From Sphaerimonospora thailandensis (GTDB lineage Bacteria > Actinomycetota > Actinomycetes > Streptosporangiales > Streptosporangiaceae), in assembly GCF_016863115.1 (NCBI RefSeq), contig NZ_BOOG01000014.1:40678-104677 (forward strand): DNA of 64,000 nucleotides, in the 5' to 3' direction. Of the stretch, positions 8,632 through 19,083 are shown piece by piece (position 1 is the stretch's first letter; each line of letters starts with the position of its first letter). The notes below the pieces were generated by a model, which saw nothing but the letters and a program-made list of their open reading frames with translations, was not told the origin of the DNA and made no database searches. Position numbers and translations under genes: made by a program.

Positions 8632-9858
8632 GTGGGGCCGGTGCGACATCTTCCCGGGTCCGTGCCGCTTCGCACGTTTGTGGCGGGACTCGCAGTCGCC
8701 ATCGCCGGGGTGATCGTCATGGGGAGCCTCTTCCTCGTCACCGAGGGTGGGGCGGGCGCGGCCGAGCGCTCTCCTTCTCGGGCGCCGGCGCCGGCTCCCA
8801 CGCTCCGGCCGGAGGCCGCGCTCGTGCCCGACGCCTCGCTGCCGTCGAGCCGGCCGGTCGTCGCAGTCCCCGCGGAAACCGCGGAAACCGCGAGCACCGG
8901 GGGTACCGCGGGTACCGACATCCGGGTGACCCCGCCCAGCCTGATGGCGATCGCGCAGTCGAAGGTGACCGCCAGGACGCTGCGCGAGATGGCCAAGCTC
9001 CCGCACGTGACGAAGGCCGCCGCCGTCGACGGCGGCTCCGTCCGCGTCTCCGGTACGGCTCTGCGCCTGCTCGCGGTCGATCCGGCGCGGTTCCGCCAGT
9101 GGACGCCCAAGGCGGTGGCGCGGCACCCGGAGGTGTGGCGCGCCCTCGCCGGGGACGAGTTCGTGGCCGATCGCGCGGCCGCCAAGCGCCTGAGCCTGGT
9201 CCTGGGCGCGGAGTACCAACTGGACGGCGGGCCCCGGCTGCGCCTGGCCGCCTCGGCGGCCCTCGGGCTTCCGGGCATCGACGGGCTGATCGGCAAGGAT
9301 CTCGGGAGACGGCTGGGCTTCGCCGAGGGCATCGTGGTGCTGGTACACGGCGAGGACGGCCTGATCGACCGGAATGGGGTGAAGCGCCTGCTCGGCGGCA
9401 CTGCCGAGATCGTCCCCGTCACATCCTCGTCCGGCGGCGGCCGTACGCCGAGCCGTACCTCCGAGGGACTGGTCGGGCGGCCGGAGAGCTACCTGGAGCT
9501 CTACCAGCGGTCGGCCGAGCTGTGCCCGGGGCTGTCGTGGACCGTGCTCGCCGCGATCGGCCAGGTGGAGAGCGGCCACGGGCGCAACAACGGGCCGTCC
9601 TCGGCCGGCGCCCTCGGACCGATGCAGTTCATGCCGGCGACGTGGAAGGCCTACGGGGTGGACGGCGACGGGGACGGCGAGACCGACATCTGGAGCGCCT
9701 ACGACGCCGTGCCGTCCGCCGCCACGTACCTGTGCGCCAACGGCGCCGGGCGCGGCGGCGAGAAGCTCAGGAAGGCCGTGTGGTTCTACAACCACTCCTG
9801 GGCCTACGTCGACCGGGTCCTGTCGCTCGCCGACGCCTACGCCCGCACCTACTCCTGA
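8632..9858 (+). CDS. Secreted or anchored lytic murein transglycosylase (SLT family)
   Basis: The GTG at 8632 follows AAGGG and gives 408 residues. A membrane-spanning or signal segment lies at about 15-37. It is followed by a Pro/Ala/Thr linker, a poorly characterised middle region with [17 protein letters not shown], and a C-terminal SLT domain. The catalytic Glu313 sits in [13 protein letters not shown], with [16 protein letters not shown] and the ATYLCANG and [11 protein letters not shown] motifs. Enzymes of this type cleave peptidoglycan to 1,6-anhydro-muramyl products outside the membrane. The gene overlaps the end of the convergent ferrochelatase by 10 bases. Confidence 0.85.
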   Translation: MGPVRHLPGSVPLRTFVAGLAVAIAGVIVMGSLFLVTEGGAGAAERSPSRAPAPAPTLRPEAALVPDASLPSSRPVVAVPAETAETASTGGTAGTDIRVTPPSLMAIAQSKVTARTLREMAKLPHVTKAAAVDGGSVRVSGTALRLLAVDPARFRQWTPKAVARHPEVWRALAGDEFVADRAAAKRLSLVLGAEYQLDGGPRLRLAASAALGLPGIDGLIGKDLGRRLGFAEGIVVLVHGEDGLIDRNGVKRLLGGTAEIVPVTSSSGGGRTPSRTSEGLVGRPESYLELYQRSAELCPGLSWTVLAAIGQVESGHGRNNGPSSAGALGPMQFMPATWKAYGVDGDGDGETDIWSAYDAVPSAATYLCANGAGRGGEKLRKAVWFYNHSWAYVDRVLSLADAYARTYS

Positions 9859-10889
9859 CCGTGCTCCGCACCCGGGCCCCGGCCCTGATCCCGTCGCGGC
9901 CTGGGACAGCAGGTGGCGGGGCACGCCGCGGGCTCCGGCTCGGCCAGCAGCTCACCGATCATCGCCACGAACCGCGGGTGGACGCCGGCGGTGGCCGCCC
10001 GGGTGAGGGCCATGCCGAGCTTGTCCGCGGCGGCGGCCGCCTCCACGTCGAGGTCGTAGACGACCTCCATGTGGTCGGACATGAACCCGATCGGCACCAG
10101 CACCACCGCGCCGACCCCCCGGGCGTGCAGCGCTTCGAGGTGGTCGCAGACGTCGGGCTCGAGCCACGGCACCTGTGGCGGGCCGCTGCGGCTCTGCCAC
10201 ACCAGGTCCCACTCCCGCTCCGTGCCTCGGCCGGCGGGCGCCGCCTCGGCCACGATGAGCTCCGCGGTCCTGCGCAGCTGCGCCTCGTACGCGCCGCCCG
10301 CGGGCCCGGCCGTACGGGCCATGGTGAGCGGGATGCTGTGCGCGGTGAAGACCAGCCGGGCCGCGTCCCGTACGCCCCCGGGGAGCCTGCCGAGGGCCTC
10401 GCGGGTGTGGTCGGCCATCGCGGCGACGAAGCCCGGGTGATCGTAGTGGTGCCGCAGCTTGACGATCTCCGGCGCGCCGGGGACGGCGGCACGGGCCCGG
10501 GCGATGTCGTCGAGGTACTGTCGGCAGCTCGAATAGGAGCTGTAGGCCGACGTGACGAAGGCGGCCGCCCTGCGGACCCCGTCGTCCTTCATCCTGCGGA
10601 CGGTGTCCTCCAGGAACGGGTGCCAGTTGCGGTTTCCCCAGTACACCGGCAGGCCGACGGCCGGTTCCGCCTCGATCGCCTCGATCAGCTGTCGGCACTG
10701 CGCGTTGATCGGGCTGACCCCGCCGAACCTCTGGTAGTGGTCCGCCACCTCCAGCAGCCGCTCGCGCGGCACGCCGCGGCCACGTACGACGTTCTCCAGG
10801 AACGGCATCACGTCCTCGGGCCCCTCCGGACCCCCGAACGACACGACGACCAGCGCGTCATAGCCGGCGTTACCGGTGGTGCTGTCCAT
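9849..10889 (-). CDS. cpfC: Coproporphyrin III ferrochelatase
   Basis: The ATG at 10889 gives 346 residues; a TTG 9 bases upstream is an alternative start. The protein has the ferrochelatase fold with the metal-site His in FTAHSIPL and the Glu in [11 protein letters not shown]. In actinobacteria this enzyme inserts iron into coproporphyrin III (coproporphyrin-dependent haem route). A Cys in [10 protein letters not shown] and three more in the tail ([10 protein letters not shown]) match the one-plus-three cysteine pattern that holds a [2Fe-2S] cluster in some actinobacterial ferrochelatases. The older symbol is hemH. Confidence 0.9.
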   Translation of the reverse strand: MDSTTGNAGYDALVVVSFGGPEGPEDVMPFLENVVRGRGVPRERLLEVADHYQRFGGVSPINAQCRQLIEAIEAEPAVGLPVYWGNRNWHPFLEDTVRRMKDDGVRRAAAFVTSAYSSYSSCRQYLDDIARARAAVPGAPEIVKLRHHYDHPGFVAAMADHTREALGRLPGGVRDAARLVFTAHSIPLTMARTAGPAGGAYEAQLRRTAELIVAEAAPAGRGTEREWDLVWQSRSGPPQVPWLEPDVCDHLEALHARGVGAVVLVPIGFMSDHMEVVYDLDVEAAAAADKLGMALTRAATAGVHPRFVAMIGELLAEPEPAACPATCCPRPRRDQGRGPGAEHGQE

Positions 10890-10968
10890 GGGCGTCAACC
10901 CTATGCCGCGCCGCGGCCGGTGCGGCCAGCGGCTTGGGGATCACCCGGGAGGCGGGTAGGTTCGAACG

Positions 10969-12981
10969 GTGAGCCAATCTCCGGACGCCCCGTTCGCCGA
11001 TCTCCAGGAATACGTCGCCCTGCCCCGAGTGGTGTCGCTGCGGCTCTCGCCCGACGGGACGCGACTCGTGGCCGTGGCCCAGTCCCTCAACCCCGACGAG
11101 ATCTCGTACGGCACCGCGCTGTGGGAGATCCCCCTGGACGGCGACGGCGAGCCGTACCGGCTGACCAGGTCGGCGAAGGGGGAGGCGGGCGCGGTGTTCG
11201 CCCCCGGCGGAGGCGTGCTGTTCACATCGCGGCGGCCCGACGAGACGGTGAAGGACTCCGGCGACGGCGACGTTCCGGCGCTGTGGCTGCTGCCGCCGAG
11301 GGGTGAGGCCCGGCGGATCGCGACGCGTCCCGGCGGGATCGGGGGAGTCAGGGCGGCCGGCGACGCGATCGTCTACGCCGCGCAGGTCCTGCCCGGGGAC
11401 GCCGCGACCGAGGAGGAGCGCCGCAAGGCCCGCAAGGAGGCCGGGATCAGTGCGATCCTGCACGAGGACTACCCGGTCCGCTACTGGGACCACGACCTCG
11501 GCCCGGACCAGACCCGCCTGTTCGCCGCGCCCGCCCACGATCTGGCCGCCGCGCGGGATCTCACGCCCGAGCCGGGCGGGGCGATGGACGAGCGCCTGTC
11601 GTTCGACGTCACGCCGGACGGCTCGACGGTGATCGCCACCTGGCGGGTCCCGATGTCGAAGGGCGAGCTGCGCTTCGAACTGGTCGCCATCGACGTCGCC
11701 GACGGCTCCCGGCGGACCCTGGCCGCTTCGGACTCCCATGACTTCGGCGGGCCGGTGGCGGTCTCGCCCGACGGGCGGCACGTCGCGTGCGTGCGGGAGC
11801 GGCACGGCACCGAGGAGATGTCCGCCAAGCTCGAACTGTGGGTGGTCGACCTGACGACAGGAGAGGGCCGGGCGCTGGGCGGAGAGCTGTTCCCCGCGGC
11901 GATCGCCTGGGCGCCGTCGTCGAAAGAGATCTTCTTCGCCGCCGACCACCGGGGTCGCCGCCCTGTCTTCCGGGTGGACATCGACTCCGGCGCGGTGGCC
12001 CGGCTGACCCCCGACGACGGGTCCTACCTGGAGCTGTGCCCGGCCCCCGACGACTCCGCGCATCCCGGGTCGGTGTACGCCCTGCGCAGCGCCGTCGACT
12101 CGCCTCCCAGGCCGGTGCGGATCGCGCCGGACGGCTCGGTGGCCGAGCTGCCCTCGCCCACTCCGCGGCTCGACCTGCCCGGCACGCTGACCGAGGTCGA
12201 GGCGACCGCCGAGGACGGCACCCCGCTGCGGGGCTGGCTGGTGCTGCCGGCCGGGGCGTCGGCGGAGGATCCCGCGCCGTTCCTGCTGTGGATCCACGGC
12301 GGGCCGGTGTCGAGCTGGAATGACTGGAGCTGGCGCTGGAACCCGTGGATCATGGCGAGGCACGGCTACGCCGTGCTCCTGCCTGACCCGTGCCTTTCCA
12401 CGGGGTACGGCCAGGCGATGATCGACAGAGGCTGGGGCGAGTGGGGGCCGGTCACCCACGCCGACCTGATGACGATCACGGACGAGTGCCTCAAGCGCCC
12501 GGAGGTGGACGATCAGCGGATCGCGGCGATGGGCGGCTCGTTCGGCGGCTACATGGCCAACTGGGTGGCCGGGCACACCGATCGGTTCCGGGCCGTCGTC
12601 ACCCATGCCTCGCTGTGGAACCTCGACCAGTTCGCCGGGACGACCGACGCCTCCATGTACTGGCAGCGGGAGTTCGGCGCCCCGGGCTCGGCCCGCTATG
12701 AGCGGCTGTCGCCGCACCGGTCGCTGCACGCCATCACCACGCCCATGCTCGTGATCCACGGCGACCGGGACTATCGGGTGCCGATCGGGGAAGCCCTCCG
12801 GTTGTGGTGGGATCTGCGGCGTTCGGAGGTCGAGTCGAAGTTCCTCTACTTCCCCGACGAGAACCATTGGGTGCTCAGGCCCGGCAACATCGTCGTGTGG
12901 TACCGGACCGTGCTGGACTTCTTGGGTCATCACGTGCTGGGCGAGACGACCGGACAGGAGGGAGATGATCGCGATGGCTGA
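10969..12981 (+). CDS. S9-family prolyl oligopeptidase-like serine peptidase
   Basis: A GTG at 10969 gives 670 residues. Residues of about 20-400 form WD40/TolB-like beta-propeller repeats with SPDGTRL and SPDGRHVAC turns. The C-terminal alpha/beta hydrolase holds the catalytic triad: Ser524 in GGSFGGYMAN, Asp601 in HGDRDYRVP and His633 in DENHW. Such enzymes remove acyl-amino acids or dipeptides, or cleave short peptides, with the propeller gating access. There is no signal peptide, so it is probably cytoplasmic. It overlaps the following IMPase gene by 17 bases. Confidence 0.88.
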   Translation: MSQSPDAPFADLQEYVALPRVVSLRLSPDGTRLVAVAQSLNPDEISYGTALWEIPLDGDGEPYRLTRSAKGEAGAVFAPGGGVLFTSRRPDETVKDSGDGDVPALWLLPPRGEARRIATRPGGIGGVRAAGDAIVYAAQVLPGDAATEEERRKARKEAGISAILHEDYPVRYWDHDLGPDQTRLFAAPAHDLAAARDLTPEPGGAMDERLSFDVTPDGSTVIATWRVPMSKGELRFELVAIDVADGSRRTLAASDSHDFGGPVAVSPDGRHVACVRERHGTEEMSAKLELWVVDLTTGEGRALGGELFPAAIAWAPSSKEIFFAADHRGRRPVFRVDIDSGAVARLTPDDGSYLELCPAPDDSAHPGSVYALRSAVDSPPRPVRIAPDGSVAELPSPTPRLDLPGTLTEVEATAEDGTPLRGWLVLPAGASAEDPAPFLLWIHGGPVSSWNDWSWRWNPWIMARHGYAVLLPDPCLSTGYGQAMIDRGWGEWGPVTHADLMTITDECLKRPEVDDQRIAAMGGSFGGYMANWVAGHTDRFRAVVTHASLWNLDQFAGTTDASMYWQREFGAPGSARYERLSPHRSLHAITTPMLVIHGDRDYRVPIGEALRLWWDLRRSEVESKFLYFPDENHWVLRPGNIVVWYRTVLDFLGHHVLGETTGQEGDDRDG

Positions 12982-13822
12982 CGGGGACGCGCTGCTGGAA
13001 CTGGCCGTATCGATCGCGCGGGAGGCGGGCGAGATGCTCCTCGCCAAGCGTCCCGCCCGGCCGGAGGTGCTCGCCACCAAGTCCAGCCCGACCGACGTGG
13101 TCACCGTGCTCGACCGCGCCGCCGAGGAACTGATCCGCACCCGCATACGCCAGGCCAGGCCGTACGACGCGATCCTCGGCGAGGAGGGCGGCGAAACGCC
13201 GGGCCTGAGCGGCCCGAGCGGCGAGGGCAGTACGCCGGGCCTGAGCGGCCCGAGCGGCGAGGGCGGCGTCAGATGGGTGGTCGACCCGATCGACGGCACG
13301 GTCAACTTCCTGTACGGCCTGCCGGACTGGGCCGTCAGCATCGGCGTCGAGGTGGACGGCGAGATCGTCGCCGGCGTGGTCCACAACGTCCCACGCGCAG
13401 AGATCTTCACCGCGGTCAGGGGCGGCGGAGCCTGGCTGGCGGGTGAGCGACTGCGGTGCAACACCGGCGTCCCGCTCTCGCGCGCGCTGGTCGCCACCGG
13501 CTTCGGATACGGCGCCGAGCGCCGCCGAGTGCAGGCCGAGGTGCTGGCCGACGTGGCGCCGGTCGTCCGGGACATCAGGCGGGGCGGCTCGTGCGCGATC
13601 GACCTGTGCTCGGTCGCCGCCGGGCGCGTCGACGCCTACTACGAGCGCGGCGCCAACTACTGGGACTGGGCCGCCGCCGGGCTGGTCGCGGCCGAGGCGG
13701 GAGCGCGGGTCGCGGGCCTGAACGGCAAGCCCGCCAATCCGGAACTGACGCTGTCCGCCGCGCCCGGGCTGTTCGAGGAGCTGCATGACCTGCTGGCGCC
13801 CCTCGATCCCGAGCGCGGCTAA
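12965..13822 (+). CDS. suhB: Inositol monophosphatase family protein (SuhB-like)
   Basis: The ATG at 12965, or a second at 12974, follows AGGAGG and gives 285 or 282 residues. Metal-binding motifs of the Li+-sensitive phosphatase fold are present: GEEGG, VDPIDGTVNF and, near the C-terminus, NYWDWAAAGLVAAEAG. The genomic position matches suhB near dut and the DUF4193 gene in mycobacteria. Substrates may be inositol phosphate or related sugar phosphates. Unusually, a 12-residue tandem duplication (TPGLSGPSGEG, twice) sits between the GEEGG loop and the DPIDGT motif. Confidence 0.85.
   Translation: MIAMADGDALLELAVSIAREAGEMLLAKRPARPEVLATKSSPTDVVTVLDRAAEELIRTRIRQARPYDAILGEEGGETPGLSGPSGEGSTPGLSGPSGEGGVRWVVDPIDGTVNFLYGLPDWAVSIGVEVDGEIVAGVVHNVPRAEIFTAVRGGGAWLAGERLRCNTGVPLSRALVATGFGYGAERRRVQAEVLADVAPVVRDIRRGGSCAIDLCSVAAGRVDAYYERGANYWDWAAAGLVAAEAGARVAGLNGKPANPELTLSAAPGLFEELHDLLAPLDPERG
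13196..13264 (+). repeat. Perfect 33-base tandem duplication inside the IMPase gene
   Basis: Two identical 33-base copies (13196-13228 and 13232-13264) are separated by AGT. They encode TPGLSGPSGEG twice. The reading frame is kept. Identity at every base suggests a recent slippage event or selection for a flexible loop. Confidence 0.9.
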
Positions 13823-13849
13823 CAGCGCCTTGTGATCGGCGCTGTGTGG

Positions 13850-14014
13850 TCAGCGCCGGATCTGAACGCCGTGATCTTCAGCGAGGCGCCGCAAGTCCTC
13901 GATCTCGGCGGTGAGGGTGTCGGCGAGGAAGTCGTCGCCGCTCGAGGTGGCCTCCTCGAGACCCTTGTAGGCCTGGTCGAGCCTGGAAGCGATCGTGGTC
14001 GTGAACTCGCCCAT
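13850..14014 (-). CDS. Small conserved acidic protein, unknown function
   Basis: The ATG at 14014 follows GAAGGTGAG and gives 54 residues. It is predicted to be almost all alpha-helical, with TTIASRLDQAYKGLEEA and LTAEIEDLRRLAEDHGV, a likely short coiled coil. I recognise no named family. It is divergent from cutR and convergent with the IMPase gene. Confidence 0.65.
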   Translation of the reverse strand: MGEFTTTIASRLDQAYKGLEEATSSGDDFLADTLTAEIEDLRRLAEDHGVQIRR

Positions 14015-14129
14015 CTCACCTTCTCTCTCAGGGAACGAGCTGCCGATACGCCTGCCCGGCGCACGACAATTGGGATGTAGCGGTGCCTTACCCACCCCGG
14101 TATGCATCTCAAACCATCGAATTCATGTG

Positions 14130-14146
14130 CTCTACGTCACGTAGAG
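14130..14146. promoter_or_regulatory. Perfect 17-base palindrome upstream of the CutRS-like operon
   Basis: CTCTACGTCACGTAGAG has 8-base arms around a single C. It lies 78 bases before the cutR ATG and 116 bases before the divergent small gene. It is a likely binding site for a homodimeric regulator. Autoregulation by the response regulator is possible but unproven. Confidence 0.5.
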
Positions 14147-14223
14147 ACGAGGAACCCACTTACCGGCGTCTTACGGCCGACCCGGCCAGAATGTAGACGT
14201 CGTTCCAGCTGAGGAGGACCTTG

Positions 14224-14877
14224 ATGCGCGTTCTTGTGGTGGAGGACGAGCGGGTGCTCGCCGACGCGATCGCCACCGGACTCCGCCGTGAGGCGATGGC
14301 CGTCGACGTCGCCTATGACGGCGCCGCCGCGCTCGAGAAGATCGGGTACATCGACTACGACGTGATCGTCCTCGACCGGGACCTGCCCAAGGTCCACGGG
14401 GACGAGGTGGCCCGGCGGCTGGTCGCCCAGCGGTCGGCCTCGCGGATCATCATGCTGACCGCGGCCGGTGACGTCGACGACAAGGTCGAGGGGCTGGAAC
14501 TCGGAGCCGACGACTATCTCGCCAAGCCGTTCGTGTTCGTGGAACTGGTCGCCAGGGTGCGGGCGCTCGGCCGGCGGTCCGCGCCGCCGCTGCCGCCCGT
14601 GCTGGAGCGGGCCGGGGTCCGGCTCGACCCCGGCAAGCGGCTCGTCATGAGAGAGGGCAGGGAGGTGCCGCTCACCAAGAAGGAGTTCGCCGTGCTGGAG
14701 GAGTTGATGCGCGCCGAAGGCGCGGTCGTCAGCCAGGAGGATCTGCTGGACAAGGCGTGGGACGAGCACATCGACCCGTTCACCAACGTCGTCCGGGTGA
14801 CGATGATGACGTTGCGCAAGAAGCTCGGCGACCCCCCGATCATCGAGACCGTGCCCGGGGTCGGGTACCGACTGTGA
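14224..14877 (+). CDS. cutR: OmpR-family response regulator, CutR-like
   Basis: The ATG at 14224 sits 6 bases after AGGAGG and gives 217 residues. The receiver domain has the acidic pair in VVEDER, phosphoacceptor Asp51 in IVLDRDLP, a Thr in MLTAAGD and Lys in LAKPF. The C-terminal winged helix has LTKKEFAVLEEL and TVPGVGYRL. It is followed 13 bases later by its histidine kinase. The symbol rests on the neighbourhood and on the length matching Streptomyces CutR (both from memory), not on an alignment. Confidence 0.75.
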   Translation: MRVLVVEDERVLADAIATGLRREAMAVDVAYDGAAALEKIGYIDYDVIVLDRDLPKVHGDEVARRLVAQRSASRIIMLTAAGDVDDKVEGLELGADDYLAKPFVFVELVARVRALGRRSAPPLPPVLERAGVRLDPGKRLVMREGREVPLTKKEFAVLEELMRAEGAVVSQEDLLDKAWDEHIDPFTNVVRVTMMTLRKKLGDPPIIETVPGVGYRL

Positions 14878-14890
14878 TGAGGGTTCAGCT

Positions 14891-16165
14891 GTGAGCAGGC
14901 TCCATACCCCGCCCCCGCCCAGCGGCCCGCCCGCCTGGGACGGCCCGCCGCCCGAGGTCGCCCACCCGGTGCAGCGCAATCTCATCGGCGAGATCAAGGC
15001 GCTTCAGGGCAGGATCAGCATCCGCTGGCGGCTCACGCTCACCTACGGCGCGTTGTTCTTCGCTGTCGGCGCCGTGCTCCTGTTCGTGATGTACACCCTG
15101 GTCGGCCTGGCGATCAGCACGGCGTGGCCGCCTATCGAGTCGCGCGGGTACCCACCCGAAGTCGCCCAGCAGATCGAGGCCTGGTGGGCCTCCCACCGGG
15201 ATCTGGCCATCGAGTCCGCGCGTGCCGAACTGCTGAACAGGTCTCTGATGGCGCTCGTCGGAGTGGGGGTCCTCGCGCTGATCTTCGGTTACGTGGTGGC
15301 GGACCGGGCACTGCTGCCGGTCAAGCAGATGACCGCGACCGCGCGCAGGCTGTCGGAGACCTCGCTCGCCCACGAGCGGATCGGCCTGCAGGGGCCCGAC
15401 GACGAGCTGAAAGAACTGGCCGACACCTTCGACGCCATGCTCACCCGGCTCAACACGGCCTTCGACGCCCAGCGGCGGTTCGTCGACAACGCCTCGCACG
15501 AGCTGCGCACCCCGCTGGCCATCAACCGGACGGTCCTCGAGGTCGCGCTCGCCGACCCGGAGGCCTCCGAGGACCTCAAGGTGCTCGGCCGTACGCTGCT
15601 GGGCACCACCGCGCGCAACGAGCGGCTGATCGAGGGGCTGCTCCTGCTCGCGCGCAGCGACAGGGAGCTGTCGGTACGCAAGCCGGTCGACGTCCGGGAG
15701 GTCGCCAGAACCGCCGTCGAGCAGCTCGCGCCGTTCGCGGCGGAGGAGTCCGTCACGATCGAGCACGATTTGCATTCCGCCCCCGCGACGGGGGATCCGG
15801 TTCTCCTCGAACGCTGTGTTTCCAACCTCGTCGAGAACGGCATCAAGCACAACTCCGGTCCCAATGGAAAAGTGTGGGTCCGTACGGGAATGGTCGGTAG
15901 GGGTGCCGTTGTTCAGGTCGCGAACACGGGACCGCACGTGCCCGCGTACGAGGTGGAGAGCCTGTTCGAGCCGTTCCGGAGACTGAACTCCGACCGGGTG
16001 CAGTCCGCCAAGGGCGCGGGCCTGGGTCTGTCCATCGTGCGTGCGATCGCGGGTGCGCACGGCGGCGCGGTCACCGCTGTCCCACGGGACGGCGGCGGTC
16101 TCGTGGTGACGGTACGCCTCCCGGAAAGCGGGGCGGCCATCGGCTCGCAGCAGTCGGCGCGCTGA
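14891..16165 (+). CDS. cutS: Membrane sensor histidine kinase, CutS-like
   Basis: A GTG at 14891 gives 424 residues. After a Pro-rich cytoplasmic start come two membrane helices (about 50-72 and 118-138) that flank a short extracytoplasmic loop of roughly 40 residues. These are followed by a HAMP domain, a HisKA domain with His203 in NASHELRTPLAINR, and an ATPase domain with NLVENGIKHN and AKGAGLGLSIVRAIAGAHGG. It would autophosphorylate and pass phosphate to CutR. The outer loop contains no cysteine, noteworthy because cysteines have been proposed as the sensing residues in Streptomyces CutS (from memory). Confidence 0.75.
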   Translation: MSRLHTPPPPSGPPAWDGPPPEVAHPVQRNLIGEIKALQGRISIRWRLTLTYGALFFAVGAVLLFVMYTLVGLAISTAWPPIESRGYPPEVAQQIEAWWASHRDLAIESARAELLNRSLMALVGVGVLALIFGYVVADRALLPVKQMTATARRLSETSLAHERIGLQGPDDELKELADTFDAMLTRLNTAFDAQRRFVDNASHELRTPLAINRTVLEVALADPEASEDLKVLGRTLLGTTARNERLIEGLLLLARSDRELSVRKPVDVREVARTAVEQLAPFAAEESVTIEHDLHSAPATGDPVLLERCVSNLVENGIKHNSGPNGKVWVRTGMVGRGAVVQVANTGPHVPAYEVESLFEPFRRLNSDRVQSAKGAGLGLSIVRAIAGAHGGAVTAVPRDGGGLVVTVRLPESGAAIGSQQSAR

Positions 16166-16426
16166 TGGCGCGCGCCCGCCGTACATGTGGTTGGATGTGC
16201 CGTCGAGCGTGATGGGGTCATACCCTCGATACTGTGGTTTTCGCCATATTTGGCTAACTATGGCCTCGTGTGGAATACCCCTCGCGTCTCGGGAGGTTCA
16301 GGGTTCGCCCAAGTGGGTACCGATTGCACGATTTCCGGGCCCCCGTGGGCACAACTACGGCCTCTCAAGCGTTGAAGACGCGCGACGCAGGCGCAGAAGG
16401 ATAGATGAGGGGGATGGAGCACGCCA

Positions 16427-16726
16427 ATGGCTACCGATTACGACAGCCCGCGCAAGACCGACGACGACCTGAGCGAGGACAGCCTTCAGGAACTCCAGGC
16501 TCGGCGTAGTGACAAGTCGTCGGGCAGCATCGACATCGATGAGACCGATCTCGCCGAGTCGCTTGAGCTGCCGGGGGCGGATCTGTCGAACGAGGAACTC
16601 TCGCTCCGGGTGATTCCTCGGCAGGCGGACGAGTTCACGTGCTCGCGCTGTTTCCTGGTGCACCACCGCAGCCAGTTGGCCTCGGAGAAGAACGGCCAGC
16701 AGGTTTGCCGCGAGTGCGCGGCCTGA
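16427..16726 (+). CDS. DUF4193 zinc-ribbon-like protein
   Basis: The ATG at 16427 follows GAGGGGGATGGAG and gives 99 residues. The acidic N-terminal half (SSGSIDIDETDLAESLELPG) and C-terminal cysteine pairs FTCSRC and QQVCREC, which suggest a bound metal, identify the DUF4193 family. Its function is unknown. The family is nearly universal in actinobacteria and is found near dut, as here. The 260 bases upstream are AT-richer and probably hold its promoter. Confidence 0.85.
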   Translation: MATDYDSPRKTDDDLSEDSLQELQARRSDKSSGSIDIDETDLAESLELPGADLSNEELSLRVIPRQADEFTCSRCFLVHHRSQLASEKNGQQVCRECAA

Positions 16727-16751
16727 GTTAGGAGACCCTTAGGAGGGTCCG

Positions 16752-17492
16752 TTGAGTCCCGAATCGAAGGACGAGGTTGCCGATCTGGTCGGCAAGCTCG
16801 TGGCCCCTGAGGAGACGGACGGGGCCGAGCGGCGTCGGCTGCTCGGCCGCCTCAGCAAAGTGCTCGCCGAGTCCGCTCGCAGGGCGGGGAAAAGGGGACG
16901 GGGCCGCTGGCTGGCGGACGTGTTCCTGAACATCGCCCCGCGGTTACCGATCAGGGACTACACGACACTGCAAGAGCACCATTACGGCCTGACCGGCGAG
17001 CAACTCGCCGACGATCTGGTCCGCACCGCCGCCAAGGCGACGATGGCGGTAGGCGCGGTCGGGGGAGCGCTCGCCGCCGCCGAGTTCGCCGCACCACCCC
17101 TTCTTCTGTCGGCCCCAGCCCAGCTCGTGGCCGAGACACTCGTCGTCGCGGCCATCGAGGTGAAGCTCCTGGCCGAGTTGCACGAGGTGTACGGCGTGCA
17201 GATCCCCGGCAACGGCGCCCAGCGCGCCGCCGCGTACACTGTCGCCTGGTCCAAACAGCGCGGCGTCAATCCCCTCGCCCCCGGCTCCGCGACGATCGCC
17301 ATTGGCACGGCGGCCAAGACGGCGCTGCGCAACCGCCTGATGCGCACCCTCGGCAGGCACCTCACCACCCTCGGCCCGTTCCTCACCGGCGCCGTCGCCG
17401 GCGGAGCGCTGAACCGGGCCGCCACCCGCAAGCTCGCGCAGGCCGTACGGGCCGACCTACGGCGCCAGCAGGCCCTGCCGCCGTCACCCTGA
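16752..17492 (+). CDS. Conserved actinobacterial protein with hydrophobic centre, unknown
   Basis: A TTG start at 16752 is well placed after AGGAGGG and gives 246 residues. An amphipathic N-terminus is followed by alanine-rich, weakly hydrophobic segments (about 97-125 and 175-225), which suggest membrane association. Motifs such as RLPIRDYTTLQEHHYGLTGE and IPGNGAQRAAAYTVAW look conserved, but I cannot name the family. It lies 25 bases after the DUF4193 gene, so the two may be co-transcribed. Confidence 0.65.
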   Translation: MSPESKDEVADLVGKLVAPEETDGAERRRLLGRLSKVLAESARRAGKRGRGRWLADVFLNIAPRLPIRDYTTLQEHHYGLTGEQLADDLVRTAAKATMAVGAVGGALAAAEFAAPPLLLSAPAQLVAETLVVAAIEVKLLAELHEVYGVQIPGNGAQRAAAYTVAWSKQRGVNPLAPGSATIAIGTAAKTALRNRLMRTLGRHLTTLGPFLTGAVAGGALNRAATRKLAQAVRADLRRQQALPPSP

Positions 17493-17524
17493 CTCCGCGG
17501 TCAGATAGATCAGTGTCACCCGAT

Positions 17525-17536
17525 TGGTCTAAACCA
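17525..17536. promoter_or_regulatory. DasR/GntR-type operator-like site upstream of otsA
   Basis: TGGTCTAAACCA differs by one base from TGGTCTAGACCA, the core of the DasR-responsive element known in Streptomyces for N-acetylglucosamine control. It lies 132 bases before the otsA ATG. Confidence 0.4.
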
Positions 17537-17559
17537 CCGGGGAATACCTGTGACCTGCG

Positions 17560-17575
17560 GTGAGATCATTCTCAC
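17560..17575. promoter_or_regulatory. Inverted repeat GTGAGA-N4-TCTCAC upstream of otsA
   Basis: Perfect 6-base arms lie 92 bases before the otsA start and downstream of the DasR-like site. It is a candidate operator or short terminator for the preceding gene. Confidence 0.35.
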
Positions 17576-17667
17576 ACCCTCTTTAACGAATGCCCAGGTA
17601 ATGGGCGGGTATGGGCGTGGTTCGGTGCCTTTCGTATGGTGGTACCAGGCGACCCTGGAGGGGCTCA

Positions 17668-19065
<1,398 letters not shown>

Positions 19066-19083
19066 AGCTAGATGGTCGCGACA

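Noticed and set aside
10870..13575. A 901-codon minus-strand open frame
   Set aside because: It is antisense to the S9 peptidase and IMPase genes, which have full catalytic motifs.
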